The notes: generated by a model not told the origin, from the sequence alone. Positions 26,891-35,441 are shown, numbered from the stretch's first letter. The stretch: 64,000 nucleotides of DNA from Deltaproteobacteria bacterium (GCA_006226595.1 SBGP01000009.1:1-64000); one strand, 5' to 3'. A program made the numbers and translations.

Positions 26891-27568
26891 ATGTGCGCTC
26901 GCTACACCATCCAGGCCACCGCCGGCACCATCGCTGACGTGTTCGCGGTCACCGTGCCCGACGGCATGCACCCGCTCTACAACATCGCTCCGACGGACCC
27001 CGTGCCGGGCGTGGTGCAGGGCAAGGACGGCTCACGGCTGATGTGGGAGTTCCGCTGGGGACTGATCCCCTTCTGGGCCAAGGACCCGAAGATCGGCGTG
27101 CGCATGATCAATGCCCGCGCCGAGACCATCGCGACCAAGCCGGCGTTCAAGGACAGCTTCAAGCACCGCCGCATGCTCGTCGTCGCCGACGGCTTCTACG
27201 AGTGGCGCACCGAGGACGGCGTGAAGCAGCCGTACCACATCCGCCGCATCGACCGGCTCCCCTTCGCGATGGCCGGGCTCTACGCCAAGTGGAAGCCGCC
27301 CGGCACCGACAGCCCGCTGGTCAGCTGCACCATCGTCACCACCGAGCCCAACGCGCTCACCTCGCAGATCCACGACCGCATGCCGGTCATCCTCCCCCCC
27401 GAGACCTGGGATGCCTGGCTCGACCGGGAGCGCGACGACGCCAGCGAGCTACTCGCCACGGCCTCCCCCGAGGCGTGGGAAGCAGTGCCCGTCCACCGAC
27501 GGATTGGCAACGTGCGCTGTGAAGGGCCCGAGTGTTTCGAGGAGATCGGTCCGCCGCTCACTGCGTGA
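26891..27568 (+). CDS. SRAP domain protein (HMCES/YedK family)
   Basis: A 225-residue protein that forms a stable thiazolidine crosslink to abasic sites in single-stranded DNA and protects them. The catalytic Cys2 follows the initiator Met (MCARYT). Conserved motifs are YNIAPTDPVPGV, FRWGLIPFWAKD, NARAETIATKPAF, GFYEW (active-site Glu) and IHDRMPVIL (active-site His). The length matches YedK (222). It is divergent from the DUF1643 gene. Confidence 0.96.
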   Translation: MCARYTIQATAGTIADVFAVTVPDGMHPLYNIAPTDPVPGVVQGKDGSRLMWEFRWGLIPFWAKDPKIGVRMINARAETIATKPAFKDSFKHRRMLVVADGFYEWRTEDGVKQPYHIRRIDRLPFAMAGLYAKWKPPGTDSPLVSCTIVTTEPNALTSQIHDRMPVILPPETWDAWLDRERDDASELLATASPEAWEAVPVHRRIGNVRCEGPECFEEIGPPLTA

Positions 27569-27571
27569 GCC

Positions 27572-28975
27572 TTAGAGCCGGAACTCCTGGCGGGCGAGCA
27601 CCACGAGCTGCTCCCCCGTCCGGATGATGCGATCGGAGGGCGGGTTGACCTCGACGCCACCCTCGCCGCCGTGGGAGATCAGGATCGCCTGGTGCTCACG
27701 CAGCAGGTAGCCATGCAGCTCGGCCACGGTCTTGCCGCCGAGGGACTCGGGCACTTCCACGGTGTGGAACGCGTTGCCGTGCTCGATGGAGAGGATCTCG
27801 TCCATCACCCCGACGATGCCGCGCGTGCGGACCGACGAGCCCAGGATGACGCCCGCGTACCACTCGCCGACGACGATCTCCTCGACGCCAGCCGACTTGA
27901 GCATGCTCTCGTTCTGACGGTTGGTCAGCTCGGCGCACGTGAAGATGTCGGAGTTCAGGCGCTCCACCGTGAGCGCCGCAAGCACCGTGCGCGCATCGGT
28001 GTCCTGGTCGCTGCGCTCGTGGGTCTCGTCGGACAGCAGCACGGCCGCTCGCGCGTTGACGATGCCGGCCTCCTCGAGCACCTCGACCCGCGTGTAGTCG
28101 CCTGACACGTAGTACAGGTACTCCGGACGCACGCGGTCCATGGGCACGTCCGGTGGCCGCTCGGCCGACTCGGTGATCAGCACCACCGCGAGGTCGGGGG
28201 AGCTTCCCGGCCCGAACAGTTCGGCGAGCACGGTGGGCCCGCTTCGGTTCCAGCCACAGACGACGATGTGGTTCTCGAGCTCGTCCAGGTCCAACTCGTG
28301 TACCTCCAGGCGGGTGGACAGCCGGCTGACCATGGCGGCCGACACGGTCGCCACGAACATACCGAAGACCGTCAGGCCGCCGAGCATCAGAAACAGGGTG
28401 GTAAGGCGACCGACGAGCGTGGTGGGCGTCGCGCCCACCGGCTCTCCGGCGACCAGCGACAACATCGAAAACCAGATCGCCGACTCGAAGCTCTGCCCGG
28501 CGGCCGCCGGGTCGGCGAGCTGCAGCACCAGTGCTCCGAAGAGCACCAGCGTGCCGGTGATCGACGCGAGGGTCGTCAGCTGGCGGATCTCGCCCTGAAA
28601 CAGCTCTCCGTAGCGCCCGCCGCGACGGTTCACGAGCACGCCGGCCCGGAACAGGCGCAGCACGCGCAGCACGCGTAGCGGGCGGATGAGCGGCATCACC
28701 GCGAGGATGTCGAGCCAGTAGCGCCGGAAGAAGCGCTGCTTCTTGCGCGCCACCCAGAAGCGGAGAGACAGCTCGACGACGAACACGCCGGTGAGCACGT
28801 GCCCCGCCACCTCGATCGCGCGGTTGCCGGGCGACAGCTGCTCCCACACGAGGAGCACGACCGAGAGCACGATCAGCGCCAGGACCGCGATCTCCACGCG
28901 GGGATCGTGGAGGAAGCGGGCCAGGGCGCGGCGTCGTGTGCCGGGGGTACGGCGGATGTCGAACTTGGCACTCAC
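27572..28975 (-). CDS. Six-TM ion channel with RCK/TrkA_N domain, non-canonical filter
   Basis: A 467-residue membrane protein. Helices: S1 about 29-47, S2 55-73, S3 86-97, S4 98-118 with regularly spaced Arg (RPLRVLRVLRLFR), S5 138-154, pore loop 163-181, S6 190-215; then a TrkA_N/RCK domain (HIVVCGWNRSG at 236-245, nucleotide-binding turn) and a C-terminal TrkA_C-like part. It resembles a K+ channel, but where TVGYG should stand it reads SLVAGEPVG, followed by the usual PTTLVGRL. So ion selectivity cannot be assumed. Start GTG 28975; the end is three bases after the SRAP stop on the other strand, and its start is 42 bp from the divergent SDR gene. Confidence 0.85.
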   Translation of the reverse strand: MSAKFDIRRTPGTRRRALARFLHDPRVEIAVLALIVLSVVLLVWEQLSPGNRAIEVAGHVLTGVFVVELSLRFWVARKKQRFFRRYWLDILAVMPLIRPLRVLRVLRLFRAGVLVNRRGGRYGELFQGEIRQLTTLASITGTLVLFGALVLQLADPAAAGQSFESAIWFSMLSLVAGEPVGATPTTLVGRLTTLFLMLGGLTVFGMFVATVSAAMVSRLSTRLEVHELDLDELENHIVVCGWNRSGPTVLAELFGPGSSPDLAVVLITESAERPPDVPMDRVRPEYLYYVSGDYTRVEVLEEAGIVNARAAVLLSDETHERSDQDTDARTVLAALTVERLNSDIFTCAELTNRQNESMLKSAGVEEIVVGEWYAGVILGSSVRTRGIVGVMDEILSIEHGNAFHTVEVPESLGGKTVAELHGYLLREHQAILISHGGEGGVEVNPPSDRIIRTGEQLVVLARQEFRL

Positions 28976-29017
28976 GGGCGGGAGACTAACCGGAGAGCCG
29001 TGTGGTAGGACGCCGCC

Positions 29018-29863
29018 ATGAGCAGCCGCATCTTCAAAGACGACATCCTCGAGGGCCAGGTCGCCCTCGTCACCGGCGGCGGGACCGGCATCGGTGCCGC
29101 CATTACCCGTGAACTCGGGCATCAGGGGGCGACCGTGTACATCGCCTCCCGGAAGCCCGAGAACATCGAGCCCGCGGCTCGGGGTCTGAGCGAGGAGCTG
29201 GGGCGCACGGTGCACGCGGTGCGCGCGGACATCCGCGACCGCGACTCCGTCAAGGCCTGCGTCGCCCAGATCGTCGAGGAGCAGGGTCGGCTGGACATCC
29301 TCGTCAACAACGGCGGCGGCCAGTTCTTCATGCCCGCCGAACACATCACCCCGAACGGCTGGGACGCGGTCATCGCGACCAACCTGACCGGCACGTGGAA
29401 CATGACCCGCGCCGCGGCGGACGGGTGGATGCTCGAGCACGGCGGCCGCATCATCAACGTCACGATGCTCACCCGCCGCACCTTCCCCGGCATGGTGCAC
29501 AGCGTCTCGGCCCGCAGCGGCGTCGAGGCCATGACCCGCACCCTTTCGGTGGAGTGGGCGCGACTCGGCATCAAGATCAACGCGGTGGCACCGGGCTTCA
29601 TCGCGTCGAGCGGCCTCGGTCGCTACCCCGCCGGACTCGCGGTCATCGAGCAGATGATCCCGGAGATCCCCCTCAAGCGTCCCGGCACGCCCGAAGAGAT
29701 CGCGTGGATGGTGGCCTTCCTCGCGGGACCCGCCGGCGACTACATCACCGGGCAGACCTTCACCGTGGATGGCGGCAAGGAGCTGTGGGGCGACTACTGG
29801 CCCATCCCCGACCCCGAGGACATGCCCAAGCTCGAGATCCCCAAGGAACCCTGGGAAGAATAG
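29018..29863 (+). CDS. SDR family reductase, PECR-like enoyl-CoA reductase
   Basis: A 281-residue Rossmann enzyme: cofactor motif TGGGTGIG (about 20-27), NNGGG (about 96), and the C-terminal VAPGFI and QTFTVDGG. At the usual YxxxK site it reads HSVSARSGVEAMTRTLSVEW, so Tyr is replaced and Lys is Arg. This pattern is known from peroxisomal trans-2-enoyl-CoA reductase relatives (HSGAARAGV...), so it probably reduces a 2-enoyl- or dienoyl-CoA with NADPH rather than being a dead enzyme. Substrate is inferred. It converges with the arginine deiminase gene across a 27-bp gap holding two palindrome sites. Confidence 0.85.
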   Translation: MSSRIFKDDILEGQVALVTGGGTGIGAAITRELGHQGATVYIASRKPENIEPAARGLSEELGRTVHAVRADIRDRDSVKACVAQIVEEQGRLDILVNNGGGQFFMPAEHITPNGWDAVIATNLTGTWNMTRAAADGWMLEHGGRIINVTMLTRRTFPGMVHSVSARSGVEAMTRTLSVEWARLGIKINAVAPGFIASSGLGRYPAGLAVIEQMIPEIPLKRPGTPEEIAWMVAFLAGPAGDYITGQTFTVDGGKELWGDYWPIPDPEDMPKLEIPKEPWEE

Positions 29864-29865
29864 GC

Positions 29866-29877
29866 TTACGCCGGAAG
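29866..29877. repeat. Chromosomal palindrome site 6 (TTACGCCGGAAG)
   Basis: Directly after the SDR stop; GGCTT...AAGCC arms make a five-base-pair stem. Together with site 7 it fills the convergent gap and may end transcription from both sides. Confidence 0.5.
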
Positions 29878-29890
29878 CCGAGGGCCCGGC

Positions 29891-29902
29891 CTACACCGTA
29901 AG
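29891..29902. repeat. Chromosomal palindrome site 7 (CTACACCGTAAG)
   Basis: Contains the TAG stop of the arginine deiminase gene on the minus strand. It is flanked by GGGCCCGG on both sides, so a larger hairpin can form. Confidence 0.5.
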
Positions 29903-31207
29903 CGGGCCCGGACGACGGGCCAGCGGCATCGTCAGGCATCGCCCACCGCCGCGCGCGCGCGACAGCTCCGAGCCCGTGAACGCGAACACAGCCCGCTCGC
30001 ACTCCATGCCCGCCGCAATCAGCTCGCGGCGCTCGGCCGCCGGCTGCACCGGGGTGAGACCGATCTCGAGGAAGCCGTGTTCACGGCACAGGGTCTCGAC
30101 CGTGTGGGTGTTGCGGCTGTAGAGCAGGATGCGTCCCGGGCCGATGGCCACGGCATTCGCGCCATCCGTCCACTGCTCGCGCTCCTGGTGGAGCGGATCG
30201 TGCCCACCGCACGGCGCGAACTCGACGTCGGTGCCGAGCTCGTTGCGCAGCACGTCCGCCAGGCTCGCGCCGGTGAGTAGCTCGGGCGCCTTGTCCCGCT
30301 GCAGGCGTACGACCTCGAGGGCTTTGCGCTGGCTGTTGCCGCAGATCAGCGGCTCGTGGCACAGGAACAGCCCCTTGTCGACCTGGGTGAGGATGGTGTC
30401 GAGGTGCATGATGCTGCGCTCCTCGGGCATCAGCACCACGTAGATGCTCTCGAGCTGCGCGTGTGCCGGGAACAGGGCGTCTCGCGCGAAGCGCTCGATG
30501 GACTCGGGGCGCGTGCGCTCGCTGCAGCCGACGAGCAGGAACCGCTCGGAGACCACGAGCAGATCGCCGCCCTCGAGGGCGCCGCCGAGGTCCCCTCCGC
30601 TGGGGAACAGGAAGCTGTCGGAGGACAGCCCGGCGCCGTGTCGCAGGGCGAAGGCGACGAGCATCGGCTCGCGGGAACGCGCTCGGGTGGCCATGCGCGC
30701 GGGCATCACCCGGTCGAAGACCGTGATGCAGGGGTCGCGCATGAACATGAGGTTCGGAACCGGACGCAGCGGACGCTCGGACGAGTGCAGTCGCGAGGCG
30801 CGCAGGCGCGCGAGCGTCATCGGCGCCTCGGGGATGTCTTCCCAGTGCAGGCCCGAGATCAGGGCATGAGCGAGCTTGTCGGCCGGCCAGTCGCGAAGGA
30901 TCGGCGCGAGCTCCGGTGCCATGGCGAGCTCGCACACGCGTCCGACCAGGTGGTGCACGCCGTCCTCGGGCGCCGCGCCGAGGGCATCGACGAGCAGGTC
31001 CTCGACGTCGCGCACCCGCGCCCCTCCTCCCGCGAGCAGATCGGCGAGCAGGTCGTGCTCGGCCGCCGCCTGTGCCGGCGAGAGGATGTCGTCGAACAGC
31101 AGGCCATGCAGCTCGTCCTGCGTCATTCGGACGATCTCGTCTCCAGGACGATGCACGAGCACGTCCTGGAGTACGCCCACCTCGCTGTTCACCTGGACCT
31201 TCACCAT
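29891..31207 (-). CDS. arcA: Arginine deiminase
   Basis: A 438-residue enzyme hydrolysing arginine to citrulline and ammonia. Family motifs: LVHRPGDEIVRM near the N-terminus, NLMFMRDPC (substrate Asp), SGLHWEDIPE, IMHLDTILTQ (catalytic His and Asp) and the C-terminal GGGRCLTMPL with nucleophile Cys424. The length is slightly above the usual 410. The upstream gene, also of the amidinotransferase/deiminase superfamily, overlaps it by seven bases (ATGGTGA), so both are made from one mRNA. No ornithine carbamoyltransferase or carbamate kinase gene is adjacent, so this is not a complete ADI energy pathway locus. Confidence 0.96.
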   Translation of the reverse strand: MVKVQVNSEVGVLQDVLVHRPGDEIVRMTQDELHGLLFDDILSPAQAAAEHDLLADLLAGGGARVRDVEDLLVDALGAAPEDGVHHLVGRVCELAMAPELAPILRDWPADKLAHALISGLHWEDIPEAPMTLARLRASRLHSSERPLRPVPNLMFMRDPCITVFDRVMPARMATRARSREPMLVAFALRHGAGLSSDSFLFPSGGDLGGALEGGDLLVVSERFLLVGCSERTRPESIERFARDALFPAHAQLESIYVVLMPEERSIMHLDTILTQVDKGLFLCHEPLICGNSQRKALEVVRLQRDKAPELLTGASLADVLRNELGTDVEFAPCGGHDPLHQEREQWTDGANAVAIGPGRILLYSRNTHTVETLCREHGFLEIGLTPVQPAAERRELIAAGMECERAVFAFTGSELSRARGGGRCLTMPLARRPGPLTV

Positions 31208-32079
31208 GCCTCCTGAAGTCGCATGTGCAGACAGCCTACGCTGCCGCCAGACTTGAGGAACTCACCCGTCTCGACCTCGACCACCGACAGTCCGCGAGAA
31301 CGTGCGACCGAGGTGGAGAATGCACAGCCCCGCTGGACGATGAAGTGGCCTCGGGTCGTGACACCGTTGCACGCAAACCCCCGCGCGGCTTCGTCGACAG
31401 GAACGGCCACTGCATCTGGGAAGCAGGTGCGGATCGCGGCCCGGCCTTCCGGCGTAAACGCCTCCTCGACGTACAGCGCGCAGGACTCGTCGAGAGGCGC
31501 CAGGCAGGTATCGAGGTGGTAGAACCGCTCGTCGACGAGCTTCAGCGCGAGCACCGGCGCGCCAATGGCGTCCGCGAAGGCATCGAGCGACGCGCGCTGC
31601 GTGCGAAAGCCCCATCCGGCATACGCGAAGCGACGCCCGGGGTGCCACAGCACGTCCCCCATGCCCTCGAGTACCGAACCCTCGGGCAGCGCGAGGCACT
31701 CGAAGCCTCGCTCCTCGAAGTGACGCGCGATGTGCGCCACCTCCGCCCGCCTCGGTGGCAGCGCCATCTGCGACAACACCACGCGCCGGGTGCCGTCGCG
31801 CACAGGGAAGCTCTGGTTCGCCGTGAACACGAGGTCGGGCAGCCCGAGCACGCCCTCGGCGACACTCACGTGCAGCCCGATGGCCTCGAACACGTCGTGC
31901 AGCGCCTGCCACTGTCGCCGCGCCCGCTTGCGGTCCACCTGACCGATCTGCCCGGCCATGTGGGCGTTGATCACGTACTCGACGTCGAAGAACGACGGAT
32001 CCGCCATGAGCACGGAGCGGTCGGGCTCCCGCAGCTCGGAGCGAAGGGGCGGCGCCGACAGGCGGTCGAAGGCAGGCAA
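31201..32079 (-). CDS. Amidinotransferase/DDAH-like enzyme
   Basis: A 292-residue member of the arginine-modifying pentein superfamily. Motifs: DPSFFDVEYVINAHM (N-terminal strand and substrate Asp), LPDLVFTANQSF, FYHLDTCLAPLD (catalytic His/Asp) and GGSVGCLHMRL with nucleophile Cys283. It resembles dimethylarginine dimethylaminohydrolase and the related arginine/ornithine-forming proteins, so the reaction is hydrolysis of an amidine (arginine, methylarginine or similar); the exact substrate is not decidable. I used the TTG at 32079, five bases after AGGAG; no good ATG exists before residue 29. It is the first gene of a two-gene operon with arcA. Confidence 0.85.
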   Translation of the reverse strand: MPAFDRLSAPPLRSELREPDRSVLMADPSFFDVEYVINAHMAGQIGQVDRKRARRQWQALHDVFEAIGLHVSVAEGVLGLPDLVFTANQSFPVRDGTRRVVLSQMALPPRRAEVAHIARHFEERGFECLALPEGSVLEGMGDVLWHPGRRFAYAGWGFRTQRASLDAFADAIGAPVLALKLVDERFYHLDTCLAPLDESCALYVEEAFTPEGRAAIRTCFPDAVAVPVDEAARGFACNGVTTRGHFIVQRGCAFSTSVARSRGLSVVEVETGEFLKSGGSVGCLHMRLQEAW

Positions 32080-32211
32080 GGACTCTCCTCTCGAGGCCAC
32101 CCTACCCAAAGAGACGCACCGCCCGCGTGACCGCCTGGCAACAGCCGACTGAGGGCGAAAGGACACCTCAATGGCCAGGAGCCGACACCTGGCGTTTTCG
32201 AGACCGCCCCC

Positions 32212-32275
32212 TTGACAGGTCCATACCCGCGGTTAATCTGGGTGCGACCGCAAGAGTGAATGAGGATTCATTCAC
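32212..32275 (+). promoter_or_regulatory. Promoter plus palindromic operator for the gene at 32289
   Basis: TTGACA (32212-32217) and TAATCT (32234-32239), spacing 16 bp, close to consensus. Downstream, GTGAATGA-GGAT-TCATTCAC (32256-32275) is a perfect 8-bp inverted repeat where a repressor would block transcription, or a 5' UTR hairpin. The ribosome site GGGAGGA follows at once. Confidence 0.7.
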
Positions 32276-32288
32276 GGGAGGATTCGCA

Positions 32289-32759
32289 ATGCTCGCCCGA
32301 CTGATGGACGACATCAAGAGCGCCCCTGAGCGCCTCAACACCCGCCGTATCGAGCTCACCCACAAGCTTCGCCAGGGTGCCCACACCGCGAAGAGCTCCA
32401 CCGCCGAGCGCCTGTTCGACGCTCGCGTCGGAGCCCTGTCGAAGGTCGAAGGCCTGCTCGACAAGGTGGACGAGCTGCCGGTGATCAAGCTCGTGACCGG
32501 CCCGGCTCACAACCTCGCCGCATCCCGCCTCGACAAGGCGACCCAGCCGGCTCTCGAGGGCTACGACGAGCTGAACGCGCGCAGTGTGCGCGACGGCCTC
32601 GGCGAGCTCACCCGCCTGCAGCTCGTGCAGCTGCTTCGCTACGAGAGCGCCCACAAGGCTCGCAAGACGGTGATCGAGGCCGCCGAGAAGGCCATCGCCA
32701 AGCTCGACCAGCTCCCCGAGCCCGAGCTTCCGGTCGCCACCGAGGTCGCGCCCGCCTGA
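32289..32759 (+). CDS. Helical hypothetical protein
   Basis: A 156-residue, all-helical, highly charged protein with no signal or membrane segment. It has a phasin-like or adaptor-like look (LSKVEGLLDKVDELPVIKLV, and an Ala-rich end TVIEAAEKAIAKL), with a Pro-rich tail; I cannot assign it. It has one of the best promoters and ribosome sites in the window, suggesting high expression or tight control by the palindrome. It stands alone, with a terminator-like hairpin after it. Confidence 0.8.
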   Translation: MLARLMDDIKSAPERLNTRRIELTHKLRQGAHTAKSSTAERLFDARVGALSKVEGLLDKVDELPVIKLVTGPAHNLAASRLDKATQPALEGYDELNARSVRDGLGELTRLQLVQLLRYESAHKARKTVIEAAEKAIAKLDQLPEPELPVATEVAPA

Positions 32760-32799
32760 GTTCCATGAGTGCCGCGAATCCTCCGCGGCTCCGCCACGC

Positions 32800-32842
32800 A
32801 AGACGCCCGTCCTGGCACTTCGCCGGGGCGGGTGTTCTGTTT
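32800..32842 (+). terminator. Probable intrinsic terminator
   Basis: GACGCCCGTCC and GGGGCGGGTGTTCT form a stem of about 12 pairs (two G-U, one bulge) around a 12-base loop, followed by GTTT. It lies 40 bp after the stop of the helical protein gene. Confidence 0.5.
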
Positions 32843-32878
32843 GGGGAACCCCTTCCGCGCGCCACGGTCCCCTAGCCC

Positions 32879-33564
32879 ATGCTGGTCCTGCTCTCCCTCA
32901 CTGCCCTCGCCTCCTGGCCCGAGAGCTGCGTGCTGCCCGAGGCCACTGCACCCGGCACGCGGGAGGCTCGGCCGACGGTGTTCCTCGTCGCTGGACACGG
33001 CACCGCCACCAACCACGGCAACACCGGGGTCGAGGGACAGCGCGAGGGCGACGTCACCCTCGCCCTGGCGACGGACCTGGCGGACCGACTGACCCCGCGC
33101 TTCACCATCGTGCAGGGCCGAGAGAAGGACGAGACGCCGAGCTACGACACTCGCCTGGTCCGACTCACGGCGAGCGGGGCGCCGCTGATGATCGGTCCGG
33201 CCCCGACGGTGAAGTGCTGCGCAATGACGCGCAGCCAGGCTTCACGGTGCTGTTCAACGAGGGGGAGCCCCTTGGCCCCCAGCGCCGTCAGCTCGCGCGC
33301 GATCTCGCCGCGTCCCTCACTGCCGCGGGCTTCCTTCCCTACACGCAGGGGTACGGCGAGCTCTACGACGCCGACGACGTGCCCGGCGTGTACGTCGACC
33401 GCCGCGGCCTGAAGATGCTTCGCACCCCCGAGGTGCCCAGCGTGATCATCGAGACGCACCACGCGCTCGACCCCGCCGAGGTCGCGTGCTGGAAGCGTCC
33501 CGAGACCCACGCATCCTTCGCGCAGGCCGTGTCCGCGGGCATCGACACCTGGCTCGCCCGATAG
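32879..33564 (+). pseudogene. N-acetylmuramoyl-L-alanine amidase-like gene, frameshifted
   Basis: The first frame (from ATG 32879) has a signal peptide (MLVLLSLTALA) and an Amidase_3-like start: FLVAGHGTATNHGNTGVEG with the first zinc His, REGDVTL with the Glu, and YDTRLVRLTASGAPLMIG. The rest of the domain, NEGEPLGPQRRQLARDLAAS to PEVPSVIIETHHALDPAE (catalytic Glu), is read in another frame that ends at 33564. The switch falls at about 33185-33205, exactly where the second zinc-binding His motif (S-I/L-H-x-N/D) is expected, and that motif is readable in neither frame. So a deletion probably removed the His and shifted the frame; a sequencing error is the alternative. Confidence 0.65.
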
Positions 33565-33567
33565 CGC

Positions 33568-33579
33568 TTACGGCGTAAA
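33568..33579. repeat. Chromosomal palindrome site 8 (TTACGGCGTAAA)
   Basis: Within GCGCTTACGGCGTAAACGC, in the four-base gap and stop codons of two convergent genes; the TAA stop of the minus-strand lipoprotein is part of it. Confidence 0.5.
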
Positions 33580-34728
33580 CGCGACCCACTCGGCCTTGAT
33601 GCGGAAGTCCGGGTTGGCGCCGTCGGCGTACACGACGAGTGCGCGGTCCGCGTCGACGGCGGTGACGTCGACCGTGTAGATCGACACCGCACCCTCGGTG
33701 GAGAACGTGTGCTCGTCGATCACCGAGCCCTGGGTGTCGAGGCGCCACAAGACGATCTTGTTCGCGATGCCCGAGACCTGCTCCATCGCGGTGACGAACG
33801 CGCCACCCGAGAAGCTCGCGACGCTTGCGCTGTGAAGCGTCCCCTCGGTCCGCAGGAGCTGCTGACTGCCCACGGGCATCCGCACGCCCACGCCCCCGGC
33901 GTCGTCGTCCCACACCTGCCACACCCCGTCGGGACCCGCGTCGACGTCGGGACGCCCCCCAACGTCCGCGACCTGCGTGGCCACGCCGCCGAGCGTGACC
34001 GCCCTGACCGCCGGCGCGGTGGACGTCGTGGAGTCCTCCTGCCAGATCAGGTGCGTGTCGCCGGCGAACGCCGCCACGGAGACGTCGGTCTGGCCGAACT
34101 CCGCGTCGAGCTCGCCATCCTCGGCCTCGGCGAGCACCTGTCCGTCGAGCCCGAGCGCCACCGCGAAGGCCTGGAACGCGGGAGAGTCCTCGTGCCCCCA
34201 CGAGCCCGCCAGCACGAAGCCGCCCTCGATGCCGTCCACCGCGGGCATGGTCGCGTTGCCGGTGACGGGCTGCCCGTTGCGACTCGCCGTGAGTTCCTGG
34301 ACGCCGCCGACCGGGTTGCCGTCGACGTCGAGCACGCGGTAGCGAATGTCGAGGTTGTCCGGGCCGACGCCGTTGTCCGAGGTCCACGCGACGAGCACGC
34401 GGTCGCCGGAGACCGCAATGACCGGATCGAGCTCGTTGTCGTCGCTGTCCGTGACCTCGAGGGGCCCCACGTCGACGATGCCGGCGCAGTCCATGCGCGC
34501 GACCCACACGTCGAAGCCGCTGCCGCTGTCGCGCCGGTTCCACGCCACCCACACGTGCTCACCGTCGAAGGTCGAGGTCGGGTGGATCTGGGTGTTCGGG
34601 CCGCTCGCGTCGGGCTCCGTGAGGGCACTGGCGAACAGCGCCGTGCAGCCAGGGCCACTCGCGGTGTCGCTGTCCACGGGGTCTCCCCCGGCACAGGCTC
34701 CCAGCAGCAACAGGGACGACCACCTCAT
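33568..34728 (-). CDS. Lipoprotein, beta-propeller-like
   Basis: A 386-residue protein with a lipoprotein signal (MRWSSLLLLGACAGG, Cys12). The mature part has repeated blade-like units with VWVAWN, VLVAWTSDNG, HLIWQED, VWQVWDDD motifs every 45-50 residues: W-D/E-rich strands as in beta-propellers or FG-GAP-like surface proteins. Function unknown; the SDTASG start of the mature part is a linker. It overlaps the ABC ATPase gene by four bases and is last in an operon with that ATPase and permease, so it may be a periplasmic or surface partner, or only co-transcribed. Confidence 0.8.
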   Translation of the reverse strand: MRWSSLLLLGACAGGDPVDSDTASGPGCTALFASALTEPDASGPNTQIHPTSTFDGEHVWVAWNRRDSGSGFDVWVARMDCAGIVDVGPLEVTDSDDNELDPVIAVSGDRVLVAWTSDNGVGPDNLDIRYRVLDVDGNPVGGVQELTASRNGQPVTGNATMPAVDGIEGGFVLAGSWGHEDSPAFQAFAVALGLDGQVLAEAEDGELDAEFGQTDVSVAAFAGDTHLIWQEDSTTSTAPAVRAVTLGGVATQVADVGGRPDVDAGPDGVWQVWDDDAGGVGVRMPVGSQQLLRTEGTLHSASVASFSGGAFVTAMEQVSGIANKIVLWRLDTQGSVIDEHTFSTEGAVSIYTVDVTAVDADRALVVYADGANPDFRIKAEWVAFTP

Positions 34729-35441
34729 CGGCGCCCCTCGTCGCGCGTCTGCGCGAGCTTCTCGAGGAACAGGCGCTCGAGCCCGCCGGGGCCGAGGTCC
34801 GAGGCCTGCTCGTCCGCAACCACCCGCCCATGGGCGAGCATCACCACCCGGTCGGCCACCGCCTGCACCGTGTCCACCACGTGGGTCGAGAGGATGACCG
34901 TGTGCCCGGCGTCGACCAGGTCGCGCAGGTACTGCTTCACCCGGGCGGCGCTCGGCGGATCCAGGCCGTTGAGCGACTCGTCGAGCACGAGGACCTCGGG
35001 CTTGCCGAGCACGGCGGCGGCGAGCGCGGTCTTGCGGCGCATGCCCTGGCTGTACTCGCGCAGCAGTCGGTCGGCGTCGTCGCCGAGACCGGTGAAGTCG
35101 AGCGCCTCCTCGACATCCCCTCCCCCGCGGACCTCGGCGACGAAGGTGAGGAACTCGCGCGCGGTGAGGTACTCGTACACGGCCGGTTCCTCGGGCACCG
35201 CGCCGAGGTGCATGCGCGCCTCGCGCGGCTGGGCATGAACGTCGACACCGCAGACCTTCACCTGGCCCTCGCTCGGTCCGAGGGTGCCGATGAGCGTCTT
35301 CATCAGCGTGGACTTGCCGGCGCCGTTGTGTCCGATGAGCCCGACGAAGCTTCCCCGCGCCAGCGTCAGGTCGACGCGCTCGACGGCGACGACCTTGCCG
35401 AAGGTGCGGCGGACGTTGATGAACTCGACCGCAGGCGTCAC
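34725..35441 (-). CDS. ABC transporter ATP-binding protein
   Basis: A 238-residue ABC ATPase: Walker A GHNGAGKST, Q-loop region GAVPEEPAVYEYLTARE, signature YSQGMRRK (instead of LSGGQ), Walker B VLVLDESLNGLDP, H-loop LSTHVVD. The ABC-2 type (drug/Na+/lipid export) look of the Q-loop and the C-terminal region fit an exporter. Start GTG 35441, five bases after GGAGGG. It overlaps the permease stop by GTGA and the lipoprotein start by ATGA, forming a three-gene operon. Confidence 0.95.
   Translation of the reverse strand: MTPAVEFINVRRTFGKVVAVERVDLTLARGSFVGLIGHNGAGKSTLMKTLIGTLGPSEGQVKVCGVDVHAQPREARMHLGAVPEEPAVYEYLTAREFLTFVAEVRGGGDVEEALDFTGLGDDADRLLREYSQGMRRKTALAAAVLGKPEVLVLDESLNGLDPPSAARVKQYLRDLVDAGHTVILSTHVVDTVQAVADRVVMLAHGRVVADEQASDLGPGGLERLFLEKLAQTRDEGRR

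Noticed and set aside
29018-29863. Dead SDR because Tyr and Lys are missing
   Set aside because: The same Ser/Ala...Arg pattern occurs in the PECR-like enoyl-CoA reductase group, so the change is family-typical.
33214-33564. Independent small gene after the amidase start
   Set aside because: Its product continues the Amidase_3 domain from the first frame; a frameshifted single gene explains both parts better.
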